This document shows, piece after piece, positions 12,985 to 21,985 of a stretch of 64,000 nucleotides of DNA. Origin of the DNA: Pseudomonas sp. CHM02. Its GTDB lineage: Bacteria; Pseudomonadota; Gammaproteobacteria; Pseudomonadales; Pseudomonadaceae. Positions within the stretch are counted from its first letter, which is position 1. Each line of letters starts with the position of its first letter. The stretch lies in NCBI RefSeq assembly GCF_000612585.1, contig NZ_JFCA01000011.1, forward strand, positions 62,001 to 126,000, read 5' to 3'. The position numbers and the translations under genes are program-made. The notes under the pieces were generated by a model. That model had not been told where the DNA came from and made no database searches. It was given only the letters and a program-made list of their open reading frames with translations.

Positions 12985-13905
12985 TTACACCGCCACACTG
13001 ACCTCTTGGCTATCCACTTCCATCAACGTCTCGATCATCGCCTTCGCCGCCGGCGACAGGCGTGATCCGGTGCGGCTGACAATGCCGCAGCGTGCGCTCA
13101 TGGTTTCCATGTTCTGCGGCAGGTTGCGCCAGTGCAGCAGTACCAGTGAACCCCGGGCGATGTCCTCGGCGAACGCTTCCTCGGTACCGACTCCGATGGC
13201 ATTGGACTGCAAGACGATCTTCACCAATGCCGGGAAGTGCTCGGTCTGGATACTCGGTGAAAAATCCATGCGCCCGCTGAGGTTGGCGAGCAGCTTGCGA
13301 ATGCCCTGGGAGATCAGCGGCGACGCCAGCGGGTAGTCGAACATGTCGTTGGTCGACAGGCTGTCCTTGGCCAGCAACGGATGCCCGGGCCGGCAGAAAA
13401 ACACGCCGCGCTTGGGCGTCAGCGCGCGGGTCTGGAAGTTCGGGTCGGCTTCGAACTGGCGGATGTCGGCGATAAAGAATTCGATCTCTTCACGGCTCAG
13501 GGCGCGGCTGAGTTTTTCCCAGTTATCCACCTGGAAACTGGTGCGGATTTTCGGGTGCGCGTTGATAAAGCGCGCCACGGCATCGGGCACCAGTTTCACC
13601 GCCGGTGCCGGGCCGCACCCGAAGCGCAGGTCGCCGGCGTCGAGCTTGGTCATGCGCGTCACTTCACTGCTCAGCAAGGCCGCGCCATGTACCAGCGTGA
13701 GGGCGTGTTGCAGCACCACCTGCCCTTCGGGGGTGGGGCGCAGGTCCTTGTTGCCGCGGTCGACCAGCACGCAGCCGAACTCTTGTTCCAGCCCTTGGAT
13801 ACTGCGGCTGAATGCCGGTTGGGTAATGCCCATGGCGTCCGCTGCGCGGACAAAACTGCGGTGTTCGTTGAGGGCGATGAAGTAGCGCAGTTGGCGAAGA
13901 TCCAT
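12985..13905 (-). CDS. LysR family regulator, SftR-like (paralogue 1)
   Basis: 306 residues. N-terminal HTH (DLRQLRYFIALNEHRSFVRA, GITQPAFSRSIQGLEQEFG) and LysR substrate domain. It is divergent from atsK, the position held by sftR in the sulfate-ester locus described in P. putida S-313, so it is the best SftR candidate. A clear paralogue lies at 16814-17758 (shared DLRQLR-FIAL, FSRSIQ-LE, LVDRG-KDL-PT-GQV, LRFGCGPAP). The start at 13905 was chosen because GGGAA lies 6 bp upstream; the ATG five codons earlier has no ribosome site. Effector and targets are inferred from context. Confidence 0.85.
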   Translation of the reverse strand: MDLRQLRYFIALNEHRSFVRAADAMGITQPAFSRSIQGLEQEFGCVLVDRGNKDLRPTPEGQVVLQHALTLVHGAALLSSEVTRMTKLDAGDLRFGCGPAPAVKLVPDAVARFINAHPKIRTSFQVDNWEKLSRALSREEIEFFIADIRQFEADPNFQTRALTPKRGVFFCRPGHPLLAKDSLSTNDMFDYPLASPLISQGIRKLLANLSGRMDFSPSIQTEHFPALVKIVLQSNAIGVGTEEAFAEDIARGSLVLLHWRNLPQNMETMSARCGIVSRTGSRLSPAAKAMIETLMEVDSQEVSVAV

Positions 13906-14087
13906 ATGCTTTCCCGGCATCTGAAAAATAGGTCGAAGGCATTTGCGACCGAGGGAGCTGAGGTTTTAAATGCAAGCTCTTATTCCGTCAACGAAGCATT
14001 GATTCATTTGCTAGACCTAAAATGCATATGAATAGAGCGTTGCTGGAAAGCGTCCCCACCATCAGCAGGCATATGAGGGTCATTACA
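13906..14087. promoter_or_regulatory. Divergent LysR/atsK control region
   Basis: 182 bp containing GACCTAAAATGCATAT (14014-14029). A closely similar GACCTAATGCATAT is on the minus strand at 17793-17806, in the regulatory region before the TonB-dependent receptor. Such shared dyads beside LysR genes are good operator candidates. GAGGG before ATG 14088 is the atsK ribosome site. Confidence 0.6.
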
Positions 14088-14993
14088 ATGAGCAACGCCG
14101 CACTAGCCGTTCAACCCATCGCCCAGGTTCTGGACATTCATCCGGTCGCTGGCCGCATTGGCGCCGAGATCCGTGGCATCAAACTCTCCGGCGAGCTGGA
14201 CAGCGCCACCGTCGAGGCCATCCAGCAAGCGCTGGTGCAGTACAAGGTGATCTTCTTCCGCGAGCAGACTCACCTCGATGACCAGAGCCAGGAGGCTTTC
14301 GCTCATCTGCTTGGCGAGCCGATTGCCCACCCGACCGTGCCGGTGCGTGACGGCACGCGCTTCCTGATGGAGCTGGACGGGACGCGCGGCCAGCGCGCCA
14401 ATTCCTGGCACACCGATGTGACCTTCGTCGACGCCTACCCGAAAGCGTCGGTGCTGCGTTCGGTACTGGCGCCGAAGTCCGGGGGCGACACGGTCTGGGC
14501 AAACACGGCCAGCGCCTACAACGACCTCAGCGTCGAACTGCGTGCGCTGGCGGACAACCTGTGGGCGATACACAGCAACGAATACGACTACGCTGCGCGC
14601 AAGCCGGATGTGTCGGTGGAAAAGCTTGAGGAATACCGCAAGGTGTTCACTTCGACGGTGTACGAAACCGAGCACCCGGTGGTGCGTGTGCACCCGGTCA
14701 GCGGCGAGAAAACCCTGTTGCTGGGGCACTTTGTCAAACGCTTGAAAGGCTATTCGCAGGCGGACTCCACGCAGCTGTTCAACGTGCTGCAAAGCTACGT
14801 CACCCGCCTGGAAAACACCGTGCGCTGGCGCTGGAACACCGGCGACGTGGCGATCTGGGACAACCGCGCCACCCAGCATTACGCGGTGGATGACTACGGT
14901 ACCCAGGAACGCATCGTGCGCCGCGTCACGCTCAAGGGCGATGTGCCGGTGGGCGTGCAAGGGCAGCGCAGCCAGACCACCAAAGGCTTGTAG
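14088..14993 (+). CDS. atsK: Alkylsulfatase AtsK, Fe(II)/2-oxoglutarate dioxygenase
   Basis: 301 residues, the length of P. putida AtsK. The iron triad falls at His108 and Asp110 (NSWHTDVTF) and His264 ([10 protein letters not shown]), the numbering known for AtsK, and the 2-oxoglutarate-binding Arg follows in RIVRRVTLKG. AtsK hydroxylates the carbon next to a sulfate ester, releasing sulfate and an aldehyde. MSNAALAV was taken as start, with GAGGG 9 bp upstream, rather than an ATG 66 bp earlier that would run through the control region. Divergent from the SftR-like gene; no strong terminator seen before the next gene end. Confidence 0.93.
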   Translation: MSNAALAVQPIAQVLDIHPVAGRIGAEIRGIKLSGELDSATVEAIQQALVQYKVIFFREQTHLDDQSQEAFAHLLGEPIAHPTVPVRDGTRFLMELDGTRGQRANSWHTDVTFVDAYPKASVLRSVLAPKSGGDTVWANTASAYNDLSVELRALADNLWAIHSNEYDYAARKPDVSVEKLEEYRKVFTSTVYETEHPVVRVHPVSGEKTLLLGHFVKRLKGYSQADSTQLFNVLQSYVTRLENTVRWRWNTGDVAIWDNRATQHYAVDDYGTQERIVRRVTLKGDVPVGVQGQRSQTTKGL

Positions 14994-15025
14994 CCCACCG
15001 CAGAACCAATGTGGGAGCGTCCCGT

Positions 15026-16624
15026 TTACCAGACGCCGATTTGCACCACCTTCTCCGCTTCCGGCTCACCATAGCGAAACCGTTGGCCACGCAGATCGAT
15101 TTCTGTGTGGCTGATGGTGGTGCGCCGCTTGAGCCCTCGCAGCCATTCGAACAGATACCCCAGGTGGGTTTCGCGCACGGCGGTGTAAGCCGGGTCGGCG
15201 CCCAGGTCATGCAGTTCCTGCGGGTCGTTTTCCAGGTCAAACAGCTGCGGGCGAAAGCCGTCATACGCCAGGTATTTCCAGCGTTCGCTGCGCACCATGG
15301 TCATGCGGCAACGATCGATGGGCTGCGCCAGGCGCTCCCGGGCCGGGGCCTGGAACGCGTAGTCGTATTCGGCAATCGCATAGTGGCGCCAGTTGGTGGG
15401 CTCGCCGTGCAGCAGCGGAATCAACGAGCGGCCTTCCAGGCGATGGTCGGCAGCGGGCAGGCCCAGGGCGTCGAGGAACGTCGGCAGCGCATCGATGGTT
15501 TCCACCAAGTGTTCGTCCACCGTGCCCCGGCGGGTATCGGCACTGGCGCGCGGGTCGCGCACGATCAGCGGAATGCCCACGGCGGGCTCCAGCAAGAACT
15601 CCTTTTCGCCGAGGTAATGATCGCCGAGGAAGTCACCGTGGTCGCTGGTGAACACGATCAGCGTGTCGTCCCAGCGCCCATTGCCCTGCAGGAAATCGAA
15701 CAGCCTGCCGAGCTGGTCGTCGACCTGCTTGATCAGGCCCATGTACGTCGGAACCACCGTGAGCCGCACCTCGTCACGGGAGAAGTTCAGGCTCTCCTCG
15801 TGCTGGCGAAATGCGTGATACACCGGGTGATCGCTGGTTTGCCCGGGCTGAATGGGCGCCTGCACATGCTTCGCGCCGTAGAGCGCGTGATACGGCGCCG
15901 GCGCAATGTAGGGCCAGTGCGGCTTGATGTAGGAGAGGTGCAGGCACCACGGCTGTTCGGCCTGCTCAGTGATGAAGTCGATGGCGCGGTCGGTGGTGTA
16001 GACGGTTTCCGAATGCGCCTCTGCCACCCGGGCCGGTTTGCCGGCGTTGCGCATGTGCCAGCCGCTTAGCACTTCACCGTTGTCTCCTGCGGCGGCGTTG
16101 GCCCATTCATGCCAGGGGTTGGTGCCGGCGTAGCCCTGCTCGCGCAGGTAATGGGTGTAGGGCGCGGACTCGCGTTTGTCGTCGAACAGCGGGCTGTCGG
16201 GGTAGATGCCGTCATGGCGAAAATACGCTTCGAAACCGACCTCATTGAGGGGCTGCGCCTGCGCGCTGTCGGGGTCGATATCCAGGCGTTGCAGGGCATC
16301 GAGATTGGGCGTGGCGTGGGTCTTGCCCACCAGCGCGGTGCGGATGCCATGGGGGCGCAGATAGTCGCCGATGGTCAGCTCTTCGAGGGGCAGCGGCACC
16401 GCGTTCCAGGCCACCTGATGGCTGCTGACATAACGCCCGGTATAGGCCGACATGCGCGACGGCCCGCAGATCGTGCCCTGGGTGTAGGCGCGGCTGAAAC
16501 GCACGCCAGCGGCGGCCAGGCGGTCGATGTTGGGCGTGTGCAGATGGGCGTGGCCGTAGCAGGAGAGGTAATCGCGACGTAGTTGGTCGCACATGATGTA
16601 GAGCACGTTGCGTACGTGGGGCAT
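15026..16624 (-). CDS. Type I sulfatase / phosphonate monoester hydrolase-like enzyme
   Basis: 532 residues of the alkaline-phosphatase superfamily. The formylglycine motif CGPSR puts Cys53 in the active site. Metal ligands are NVLYIMCDQLRRD (Asp13, Gln14) and FTSDHGDFLGDH, with VGKTHA supplying the Lys/His pair. The CGPSR motif and the length recall phosphonate monoester hydrolases and choline-sulfatase relatives more than AtsA. The likely product is an enzyme that cleaves a sulfate (or phosphonate) monoester. No signal peptide. The start at 16624 (MPHVRNVLYIM) was chosen because upstream codons run into a REP element. It lies between atsK and the second SftR-like regulator. Confidence 0.85.
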   Translation of the reverse strand: MPHVRNVLYIMCDQLRRDYLSCYGHAHLHTPNIDRLAAAGVRFSRAYTQGTICGPSRMSAYTGRYVSSHQVAWNAVPLPLEELTIGDYLRPHGIRTALVGKTHATPNLDALQRLDIDPDSAQAQPLNEVGFEAYFRHDGIYPDSPLFDDKRESAPYTHYLREQGYAGTNPWHEWANAAAGDNGEVLSGWHMRNAGKPARVAEAHSETVYTTDRAIDFITEQAEQPWCLHLSYIKPHWPYIAPAPYHALYGAKHVQAPIQPGQTSDHPVYHAFRQHEESLNFSRDEVRLTVVPTYMGLIKQVDDQLGRLFDFLQGNGRWDDTLIVFTSDHGDFLGDHYLGEKEFLLEPAVGIPLIVRDPRASADTRRGTVDEHLVETIDALPTFLDALGLPAADHRLEGRSLIPLLHGEPTNWRHYAIAEYDYAFQAPARERLAQPIDRCRMTMVRSERWKYLAYDGFRPQLFDLENDPQELHDLGADPAYTAVRETHLGYLFEWLRGLKRRTTISHTEIDLRGQRFRYGEPEAEKVVQIGVW

Positions 16625-16737
16625 GGGGGTCACCGGATGAGGGGCAGGTGAGGGTTTTCGCCGGTTGGAGGGGGTTGAGGCAAGTGCATTTGGGGAATGC
16701 GGTTTATGCAGTCGGTGCATGGGTGTGACGACTGGCG

Positions 16738-16807
16738 CCATCGCTGGCAAGCCAGCGCCTACAGGTTGATCGCATTCCATTGTGGGAGCTGGCTTGCCAG
16801 CGATAGC
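16738..16807. repeat. REP pair upstream of the second sulfatase
   Basis: CATCGCTGGCAAGCCAGCGC then CTACAG at the left, TGTGGGAGCTGGCTTGCCAG then CGATAG at the right. The two REPs point opposite ways, with about 17 bp between them. It separates the sulfatase gene from the LysR gene transcribed toward it. Confidence 0.8.
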
Positions 16808-16813
16808 GGTCCC

Positions 16814-17758
16814 TCAGACCGCAAAATTCTCCAGCGAACACACCTCGTCATCCTGCTCATCCACCTCCTTGATCTGCTCGATCATCGCCTCTGCCAATGG
16901 CGACAAGCGATACCCCGCGCGGCTGACGATACCGTAGCGGGTGTAGCGCTCCTCCAGGTCTTCGGCCAGGCCGTCGATCCTCAAGCACACCAATTCGCCT
17001 CGGGCCATGTGCAGCACATCGCTGTTGGCGCTGACGATGCCGATGGCGTCGGAGCGCAGCACCACGCCCATCAGGCTGTAACCGTTTTCGCATTCCACAT
17101 TGGGCACGTAATCGGGACGCCCGCTGAGGTCGACGATGACCTTGCGCAGGTTCGGCGGGCGGATGGTCACGGCGAGCGGATAGCTCATCAATTCGGCGGC
17201 ACTCACGCTGTCGCGACTGGCCAGCGGGTGACCGGCACGGCAGCAGAAATACCAGCGACGCGGGCGCAGGCGATGGGTGTGGTAATCCGGGTTGGCTTCG
17301 AAGTGGCGGGTGTCGGCGACGAAGAATTCGAACTCTTCGCTGAGCAGGCGTTTGCTCAGGCTTTGCCAGTCATCCACCTGGAACTGCACGCGGGCCTTTG
17401 GGTAGCGCCCGATGAAACTGCCGATGGCGCGAGGAATCAGCCCGGCCGCCGGTGCCGGCCCGCAGCCAAAGCGCAGCTCGCCGGCCTCCAGGCCATTGAA
17501 CTGGCTGATCTCGTTGGCCAGTTGCTGCGCGCCGCTGACCAGGCGCCGGGCATGTTCCAGCAGGACCTGGCCTTGTTTGGTCGGTGCCAGGTCTTTGCGG
17601 CCGCGATCCACCAACTGGCACCCGGTACTGTGTTCCAGGGCCTGGATGCTGCGACTGAACGCCGACTGCGACAGGTTCACCGTCAGCGCCGCCGCGACAA
17701 AACTGCGTTGGTCGGCGAGGGCGATGAAGTGGCGAAGTTGGCGCAGATCGATATGCAT
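16814..17758 (-). CDS. LysR family regulator, SftR-like (paralogue 2)
   Basis: 314 residues. HTH DLRQLRHFIALADQRSFVAA / NLSQSAFSRSIQALEHSTG and a LysR effector domain. It is clearly paralogous to the regulator at 12985-13905, including LRFGCGPAPA in the hinge region. It is divergent from the TonB-dependent receptor gene and reads toward the second sulfatase, so it may control one or both. Its own start codon sits in an ATATGCATTT sequence (17751-17760), one of three ATGCAT sites here, so self-control is plausible. Confidence 0.85.
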   Translation of the reverse strand: MHIDLRQLRHFIALADQRSFVAAALTVNLSQSAFSRSIQALEHSTGCQLVDRGRKDLAPTKQGQVLLEHARRLVSGAQQLANEISQFNGLEAGELRFGCGPAPAAGLIPRAIGSFIGRYPKARVQFQVDDWQSLSKRLLSEEFEFFVADTRHFEANPDYHTHRLRPRRWYFCCRAGHPLASRDSVSAAELMSYPLAVTIRPPNLRKVIVDLSGRPDYVPNVECENGYSLMGVVLRSDAIGIVSANSDVLHMARGELVCLRIDGLAEDLEERYTRYGIVSRAGYRLSPLAEAMIEQIKEVDEQDDEVCSLENFAV

Positions 17759-17913
17759 TTTTCACATCAAAAATATCGGGGAAATGCATTGGATATGCAT
17801 TAGGTCGACTCCTTATAAAGGCTATCTCTTATGCAGTAAATGTTCGTAAAAACATAAATAAATAACCTTTGGGAATATTGGTTGATGGGTATTTCCTGGT
17901 TCCGGAGCCGCTT
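17759..17913. promoter_or_regulatory. Divergent LysR/TonB-receptor control region with AATGCAT sites
   Basis: 155 bp. AATGCATTGGAT (17783-17794) is followed by ATATGCATTAGGTC (17793-17806), so two ATGCAT cores lie 11 bp apart, one helical turn. The first 12-mer recurs exactly at 11771-11782 (reverse strand) and the second resembles 14014-14029. Further right, TAACCTTTGGGAATAT (17863-17878) matches 15 of 16 bases of TAACTTTTGGGAATAT at 45234-45249 before the sfnB-like gene. Two different regulators could act here. Confidence 0.65.
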
Positions 17914-20262
17914 ATGAGTCTGTTGAAGCCCGCTGTACCTTGCTCTCCCTGGAGGCTCAAGCGCCTGCCGCTGGCGTTGTTGCTGGCGGGCAGCGCCAGT
18001 TGGTCACCCAGCCACGCGGACGAGGCAAGCACGCCGGCGCGGGCAGGCGAAAGTGCCAGCGGCCAACTGGAAACCGTGACGGTCACTGCCCGTCGCCGTA
18101 CCGAAAGCGCCCAGGACGTGCCGACCCCAATGAGTGTGATCGGCGGCCAGGCGCTGGAGAGCCAGCGGGTCTATCGGATCCAGGATTTGCAGCAACTGGT
18201 GCCCAGCGTCAACGTCGCCTATATGCACGCACGCCAGTCCAGCGTGTCGATTCGCGGCCTGGGCAACAACCCGGCCAGCGACGGCCTGGAAGGCAGCGTA
18301 GGGCTGTACATCGACAACGTGTACCTCGGTCGGCCGGGGATGGCGGTGTTCGACCTGATGGACATCGAACAGCTTGAAGTCCTGCGCGGCCCACAAGGCA
18401 CGCTGTTCGGCAAAAACACCACGGCGGGGGTGATCAACATCAGCACCCGTGCGCCCAGCTTCACCCCGGAACGCAGCCTCGAGACCTCACTGGGCGAGGA
18501 CGGTTACTTCCAGACCAAGGGCACGATTTCCGGCCCGCTCACCGACGATCTGGCCGGGCGCTTCTCGGCCTATCGCACGCGCAGCGACGGTGATATCAAG
18601 AACGAGTACAACGGCCATGACCTCAATGGCGGATCACGCCAGGGGTTTCGCGGGCAGTTGCTGTACAAGCCCAGCGAGGCATTCAACCTGCGCTGGATCG
18701 GTGACTACAACGAGGAAGATTCCAGTGCCGGCACCCGCGTGCTGTACAGCACCGGGCCGACGATCAATGGCACCAACCTGTACCAGTCACGGGCGAATGC
18801 GGCGGGGGCGACGCTGGTCGATGGTACCCATCGCAAGGTGAACCTCGACAACGATCAGCACGTCACCGTGTTCCAGGGCGGCACCTCCCTGGAGGCCAAT
18901 TGGACGCTGCCGAGTGACTTCACCCTGACGTCGGTCAGCGCCTATCGCTTCTGGAATTTCACCCCGCGCAACGATGACGGCCTCAACGTGCCGGCGGCGT
19001 ATAACGCCGGCGTGTCGGTCGAAGACAAACAGTGGTCCCAGGAATTCCGGCTGGCTTCGCCCACCGGTGGTTTCTTCGATTACGTGCTCGGCGCCTACTA
19101 CTTCGGCAATTCCCTGGATAACAAATCCTTCGCCTATTACGGTCCCCAGGCCGACATCTGGAATGGCACGCCCACCGGCGCCCTGGCCAATGTCAGCAGT
19201 GTGGGCAACGGGCACATCCGCACGGACAGCTTTGCACTGTTTGCCCAGGGTACTTGGCACCTCACCGAGCGCCTGGACTTCACCGCCGGCCTGCGCGGCA
19301 CCTACGAAGAAAAAAGTGCCTGGGTGACGCGCAACAGTCCTGAGGGTGGCGCGGCCGTAACCGGTGCCGCGGCGACGGCCCGACGTGGGCGCGCCGGGGC
19401 CTACGACTCGGGCGACCTCAGCCAGTACAGCACCAGCCCTTCCGGATTGCTGAACCTCAGCTATCGCTTCAACGAAAACCTGCTGGGTTACGCAACCTTG
19501 TCCCACGGCGAGAAGTCCGGCGGGGTCAACCTGGTGGTGGGCTCGGCACCCACGGCCGGTGCCGATTCCCTGTTGGTGGGCACCGAGCGCGCCAACAACG
19601 CGGAACTGGGCTTTAAAAGCACGCTCTGGGACCGACGCCTGCAGCTCAATGCCAACCTGTTCTGGACCCAGGTCAACGGCTACCAGACTAACGCCTACGA
19701 CCAGGAAAACCGCGTGCAATACCTGACCAACGCCGGTTCCGTGCGTTCACGAGGGGTTGAAGTGGAAAGCACCCTGGTGCCGATCAAGGGCCTGACGCTT
19801 AACCTCAATGGCTCGTTCAACGACGTGAGTTATCTGTCGTACAAGGATGCGCCGTGCCCGCCGGAAGTCAGTCTGCGTCCGGGCGCTCCGGCCTCCTGCG
19901 ATCTGAGCGGCCATCAAGTGGTCGGTGCATCGAAGTGGATCGCCAACGCCAACGGTGAGTACAAGTGGAACCTGGATAACGGCTTCGAACCCTACGTCAC
20001 CGCCAGCTATGCCTTCCGCTCCAAGGCCGTGGGCACGGTCGAGGATTCCGACTATGGGCAGATTCCTGCTTATGCGGTGGTCAACCTGTCCACCGGGTTG
20101 CGCGGTAACTACCAGCAGGGGCAGTGGGATGTGTCGCTGTGGCTGAAAAACGCCTTCGACAAAACCTACTACACCACCCTGTGGACCGGCGGCAACGGCG
20201 GTTACGAAGGGTTGCTGGGCACGCCGCGCACGCTTGGAGTAACCGGCCGCTACGACTTCTAG
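17914..20262 (+). CDS. TonB-dependent outer-membrane receptor, SftP-like
   Basis: 782 residues with an N-terminal signal peptide (RLPLALLLAGSASWSPSHA) and a TonB-box-like ETVTVTARR just after it. The plug domain (PTPMSVIGGQALESQRVYRI, QLEVLRGPQGTLFGKNTTAG) is followed by a long beta barrel ending in an aromatic residue (LGVTGRYDF), as outer-membrane proteins do. Its place beside a LysR gene and atsK-atsRBC matches sftP, so it probably imports sulfate esters rather than an iron siderophore. ATG 17914 follows GGAG. The stop overlaps the exporter gene on the other strand by 4 bp. Confidence 0.88.
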   Translation: MSLLKPAVPCSPWRLKRLPLALLLAGSASWSPSHADEASTPARAGESASGQLETVTVTARRRTESAQDVPTPMSVIGGQALESQRVYRIQDLQQLVPSVNVAYMHARQSSVSIRGLGNNPASDGLEGSVGLYIDNVYLGRPGMAVFDLMDIEQLEVLRGPQGTLFGKNTTAGVINISTRAPSFTPERSLETSLGEDGYFQTKGTISGPLTDDLAGRFSAYRTRSDGDIKNEYNGHDLNGGSRQGFRGQLLYKPSEAFNLRWIGDYNEEDSSAGTRVLYSTGPTINGTNLYQSRANAAGATLVDGTHRKVNLDNDQHVTVFQGGTSLEANWTLPSDFTLTSVSAYRFWNFTPRNDDGLNVPAAYNAGVSVEDKQWSQEFRLASPTGGFFDYVLGAYYFGNSLDNKSFAYYGPQADIWNGTPTGALANVSSVGNGHIRTDSFALFAQGTWHLTERLDFTAGLRGTYEEKSAWVTRNSPEGGAAVTGAAATARRGRAGAYDSGDLSQYSTSPSGLLNLSYRFNENLLGYATLSHGEKSGGVNLVVGSAPTAGADSLLVGTERANNAELGFKSTLWDRRLQLNANLFWTQVNGYQTNAYDQENRVQYLTNAGSVRSRGVEVESTLVPIKGLTLNLNGSFNDVSYLSYKDAPCPPEVSLRPGAPASCDLSGHQVVGASKWIANANGEYKWNLDNGFEPYVTASYAFRSKAVGTVEDSDYGQIPAYAVVNLSTGLRGNYQQGQWDVSLWLKNAFDKTYYTTLWTGGNGGYEGLLGTPRTLGVTGRYDF

Positions 20263-21431
20263 CCCGGCACGGCGGCGGTGCGGTAGGTCGACGGGCTGAA
20301 CACCCGTGTCACGACCAGCATCGCTACCGCCGTCACCGTCAGCACCACCCAGGCGCTGGCAAAACTGCCGGTGAGCTCGCGCAGCCAACCGGTCAGCCAC
20401 GGCGAAATCGCATTGATCAAAAAGCCTACGCCTTGTACAAAGGCCGCCAGTTGCCCGGCTTGGCGAGGGTCGCGATGGTGGTCGAGGGTCAGCAGCAGGC
20501 TCAGGGCGAAACACGCCCCCAGGCCGAAGCCGCAGAGCGCCACCCACAGATGGGGAAACTGCAACGGCGCGATCAACAGGCCGAGATAGCCGATGGTCTG
20601 GGCCAGCAGGCTGATCCACAGCAAGGGTCGACGGTCGATCCCGCGTTGCGCCAGCACCGGCATCAACAGCGCGGCGATCACCTGGAAGATGGTCATGAAC
20701 GCCAGTAACGAACCACTGGGCAATACGCCCCAACCCAGCTGCTGATAGTAGGCCGGCAGCCACGCCACCATGCTCATGTAGCCGCAATTGACCAGGCCGA
20801 AATACAGCGCCAGCAGCCAGGCGCGACGGTTGCGCAGGCCCTGGAAGGCAGGCGCCACCTGCGGGTTTTTCGAGGCGCCCAGGGGCAGCCAGGCCCACAG
20901 CAGCAACGCCGCCAACGCCGGCAACAGCCATACGCCAAGCCCGGCCTGCCATTGCTGGAAGTAGCTGGCCACCAACGGGCTGAGCAGCGCCGCCAGGCCA
21001 CCACCGGCCATCAGCGACGCGGAATACACGCCCATCGCCACCGGCACGCGGTGATGGAATTCGCGCTTGATCATCGCCGGCACCAGCGCCTGGATCAGCG
21101 CTACGCCGGCGCCGCCGAGCAAGGCTGTGACCAGCAAGGCCGAGCCTTCGCCCATCAGCCAGCGGGCCAGGCACGCCAGCAGAATCATCATCAGGCCCAG
21201 GGCAATGCCACGCCGCTCACCCAACTGTGCTTCGACGCGCACGCCCACCAGCGCCACCAGGCCCATGCACACCACCGGCAAACTGGTGAGCAGGGCGCTG
21301 CTCTGGAAACTCAGGCCGGTGGCCTGGCGTATTTCGCCGAGCAACGGGCTGATGGAGCTGAGGATAGGGCGCAGGTTCAGGCCCAGGACCACCAGCAGGC
21401 CCCAGCCGGCGAAGGATTTATTCAGCGGCAT
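20259..21431 (-). CDS. CynX/NimT-type MFS transporter
   Basis: 390 residues, about twelve hydrophobic helices. The beginning GLNLRPILSSISPLLGEIRQ is the CynX/NimT (cyanate permease) family signature, and ERRGIALGL is an MFS loop. The substrate is not known. It follows the deaminase gene with a 14-bp overlap, so the two are one operon and the transported molecule may be related to the deaminase substrate or product. Confidence 0.87.
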   Translation of the reverse strand: MPLNKSFAGWGLLVVLGLNLRPILSSISPLLGEIRQATGLSFQSSALLTSLPVVCMGLVALVGVRVEAQLGERRGIALGLMMILLACLARWLMGEGSALLVTALLGGAGVALIQALVPAMIKREFHHRVPVAMGVYSASLMAGGGLAALLSPLVASYFQQWQAGLGVWLLPALAALLLWAWLPLGASKNPQVAPAFQGLRNRRAWLLALYFGLVNCGYMSMVAWLPAYYQQLGWGVLPSGSLLAFMTIFQVIAALLMPVLAQRGIDRRPLLWISLLAQTIGYLGLLIAPLQFPHLWVALCGFGLGACFALSLLLTLDHHRDPRQAGQLAAFVQGVGFLINAISPWLTGWLRELTGSFASAWVVLTVTAVAMLVVTRVFSPSTYRTAAVPG

Positions 21432-21879
21432 GCAGGGTTTTCCATTGGTGATACAGCTGGGTCATCGCCGCGTCCGGCAGATGCTGGATCGGCAGGCGTT
21501 GTTCGCCCAACGGCAAGCCCACCTGTTGCCCGATCGCCGCGGTCGACAAGCCGAACGGCTCGGCCATGGCATTGCTGGCGGCAAACACCACCCTTGCTAC
21601 GCCGCACAGGTACATGGCGCTCAGGCACATCGGGCAGGGCTGGCCGCTGGCGTAGATCACACAACCGTCAAGGCGCGCGCCGAGCTGCCGGCTGGCCGCG
21701 CGGATCGCCAGCAGTTCGGCGTGGGCGGTGGGGTCCTGAGTCAGGTGGATCTCGTTCACGGCTTCCACCAGCACTTCGCCGTTGTGCGTCAACACCGCGC
21801 CAAATGGCCGGCCACCGTGGGCGACGTTGGCCTGGGCCAGTCGGATAGCGCGTTGCAGGTGCGGGTGATCGTCGGTCAT
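21418..21879 (-). CDS. Nucleoside/guanine-type deaminase (CDA fold)
   Basis: 153 residues. Zinc-site motifs HAE (His53, Glu55) and PCPMC (Cys82, Cys85) are those of cytidine/deoxycytidylate and guanine deaminases; GGRPFGAVL precedes them. The length and the layout suggest a GuaD/TadA-like small-molecule deaminase, not tRNA deaminase, but the substrate is not certain. First gene of a two-gene operon with the CynX-type transporter, and divergent from a LysR gene. Confidence 0.85.
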   Translation of the reverse strand: MTDDHPHLQRAIRLAQANVAHGGRPFGAVLTHNGEVLVEAVNEIHLTQDPTAHAELLAIRAASRQLGARLDGCVIYASGQPCPMCLSAMYLCGVARVVFAASNAMAEPFGLSTAAIGQQVGLPLGEQRLPIQHLPDAAMTQLYHQWKTLHAAE

Positions 21880-21985
21880 CGGGATCCCTCGGGGCAGGAT
21901 GGAGGGTGAAGTATGGGCAGCCGCCGAGGTATTCTGAAATTAAATATAACCATGCCAACCAGTGGCAAATGGAATGGTGAGTGCC

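Noticed and set aside
15026..16624. Choline sulfatase (betC), because betT is also in the window
   Set aside because: The genes are 35 kb apart, no betC-type neighbours are present, and the CGPSR enzyme is equally or more like phosphonate monoester hydrolases. The substrate was left open.
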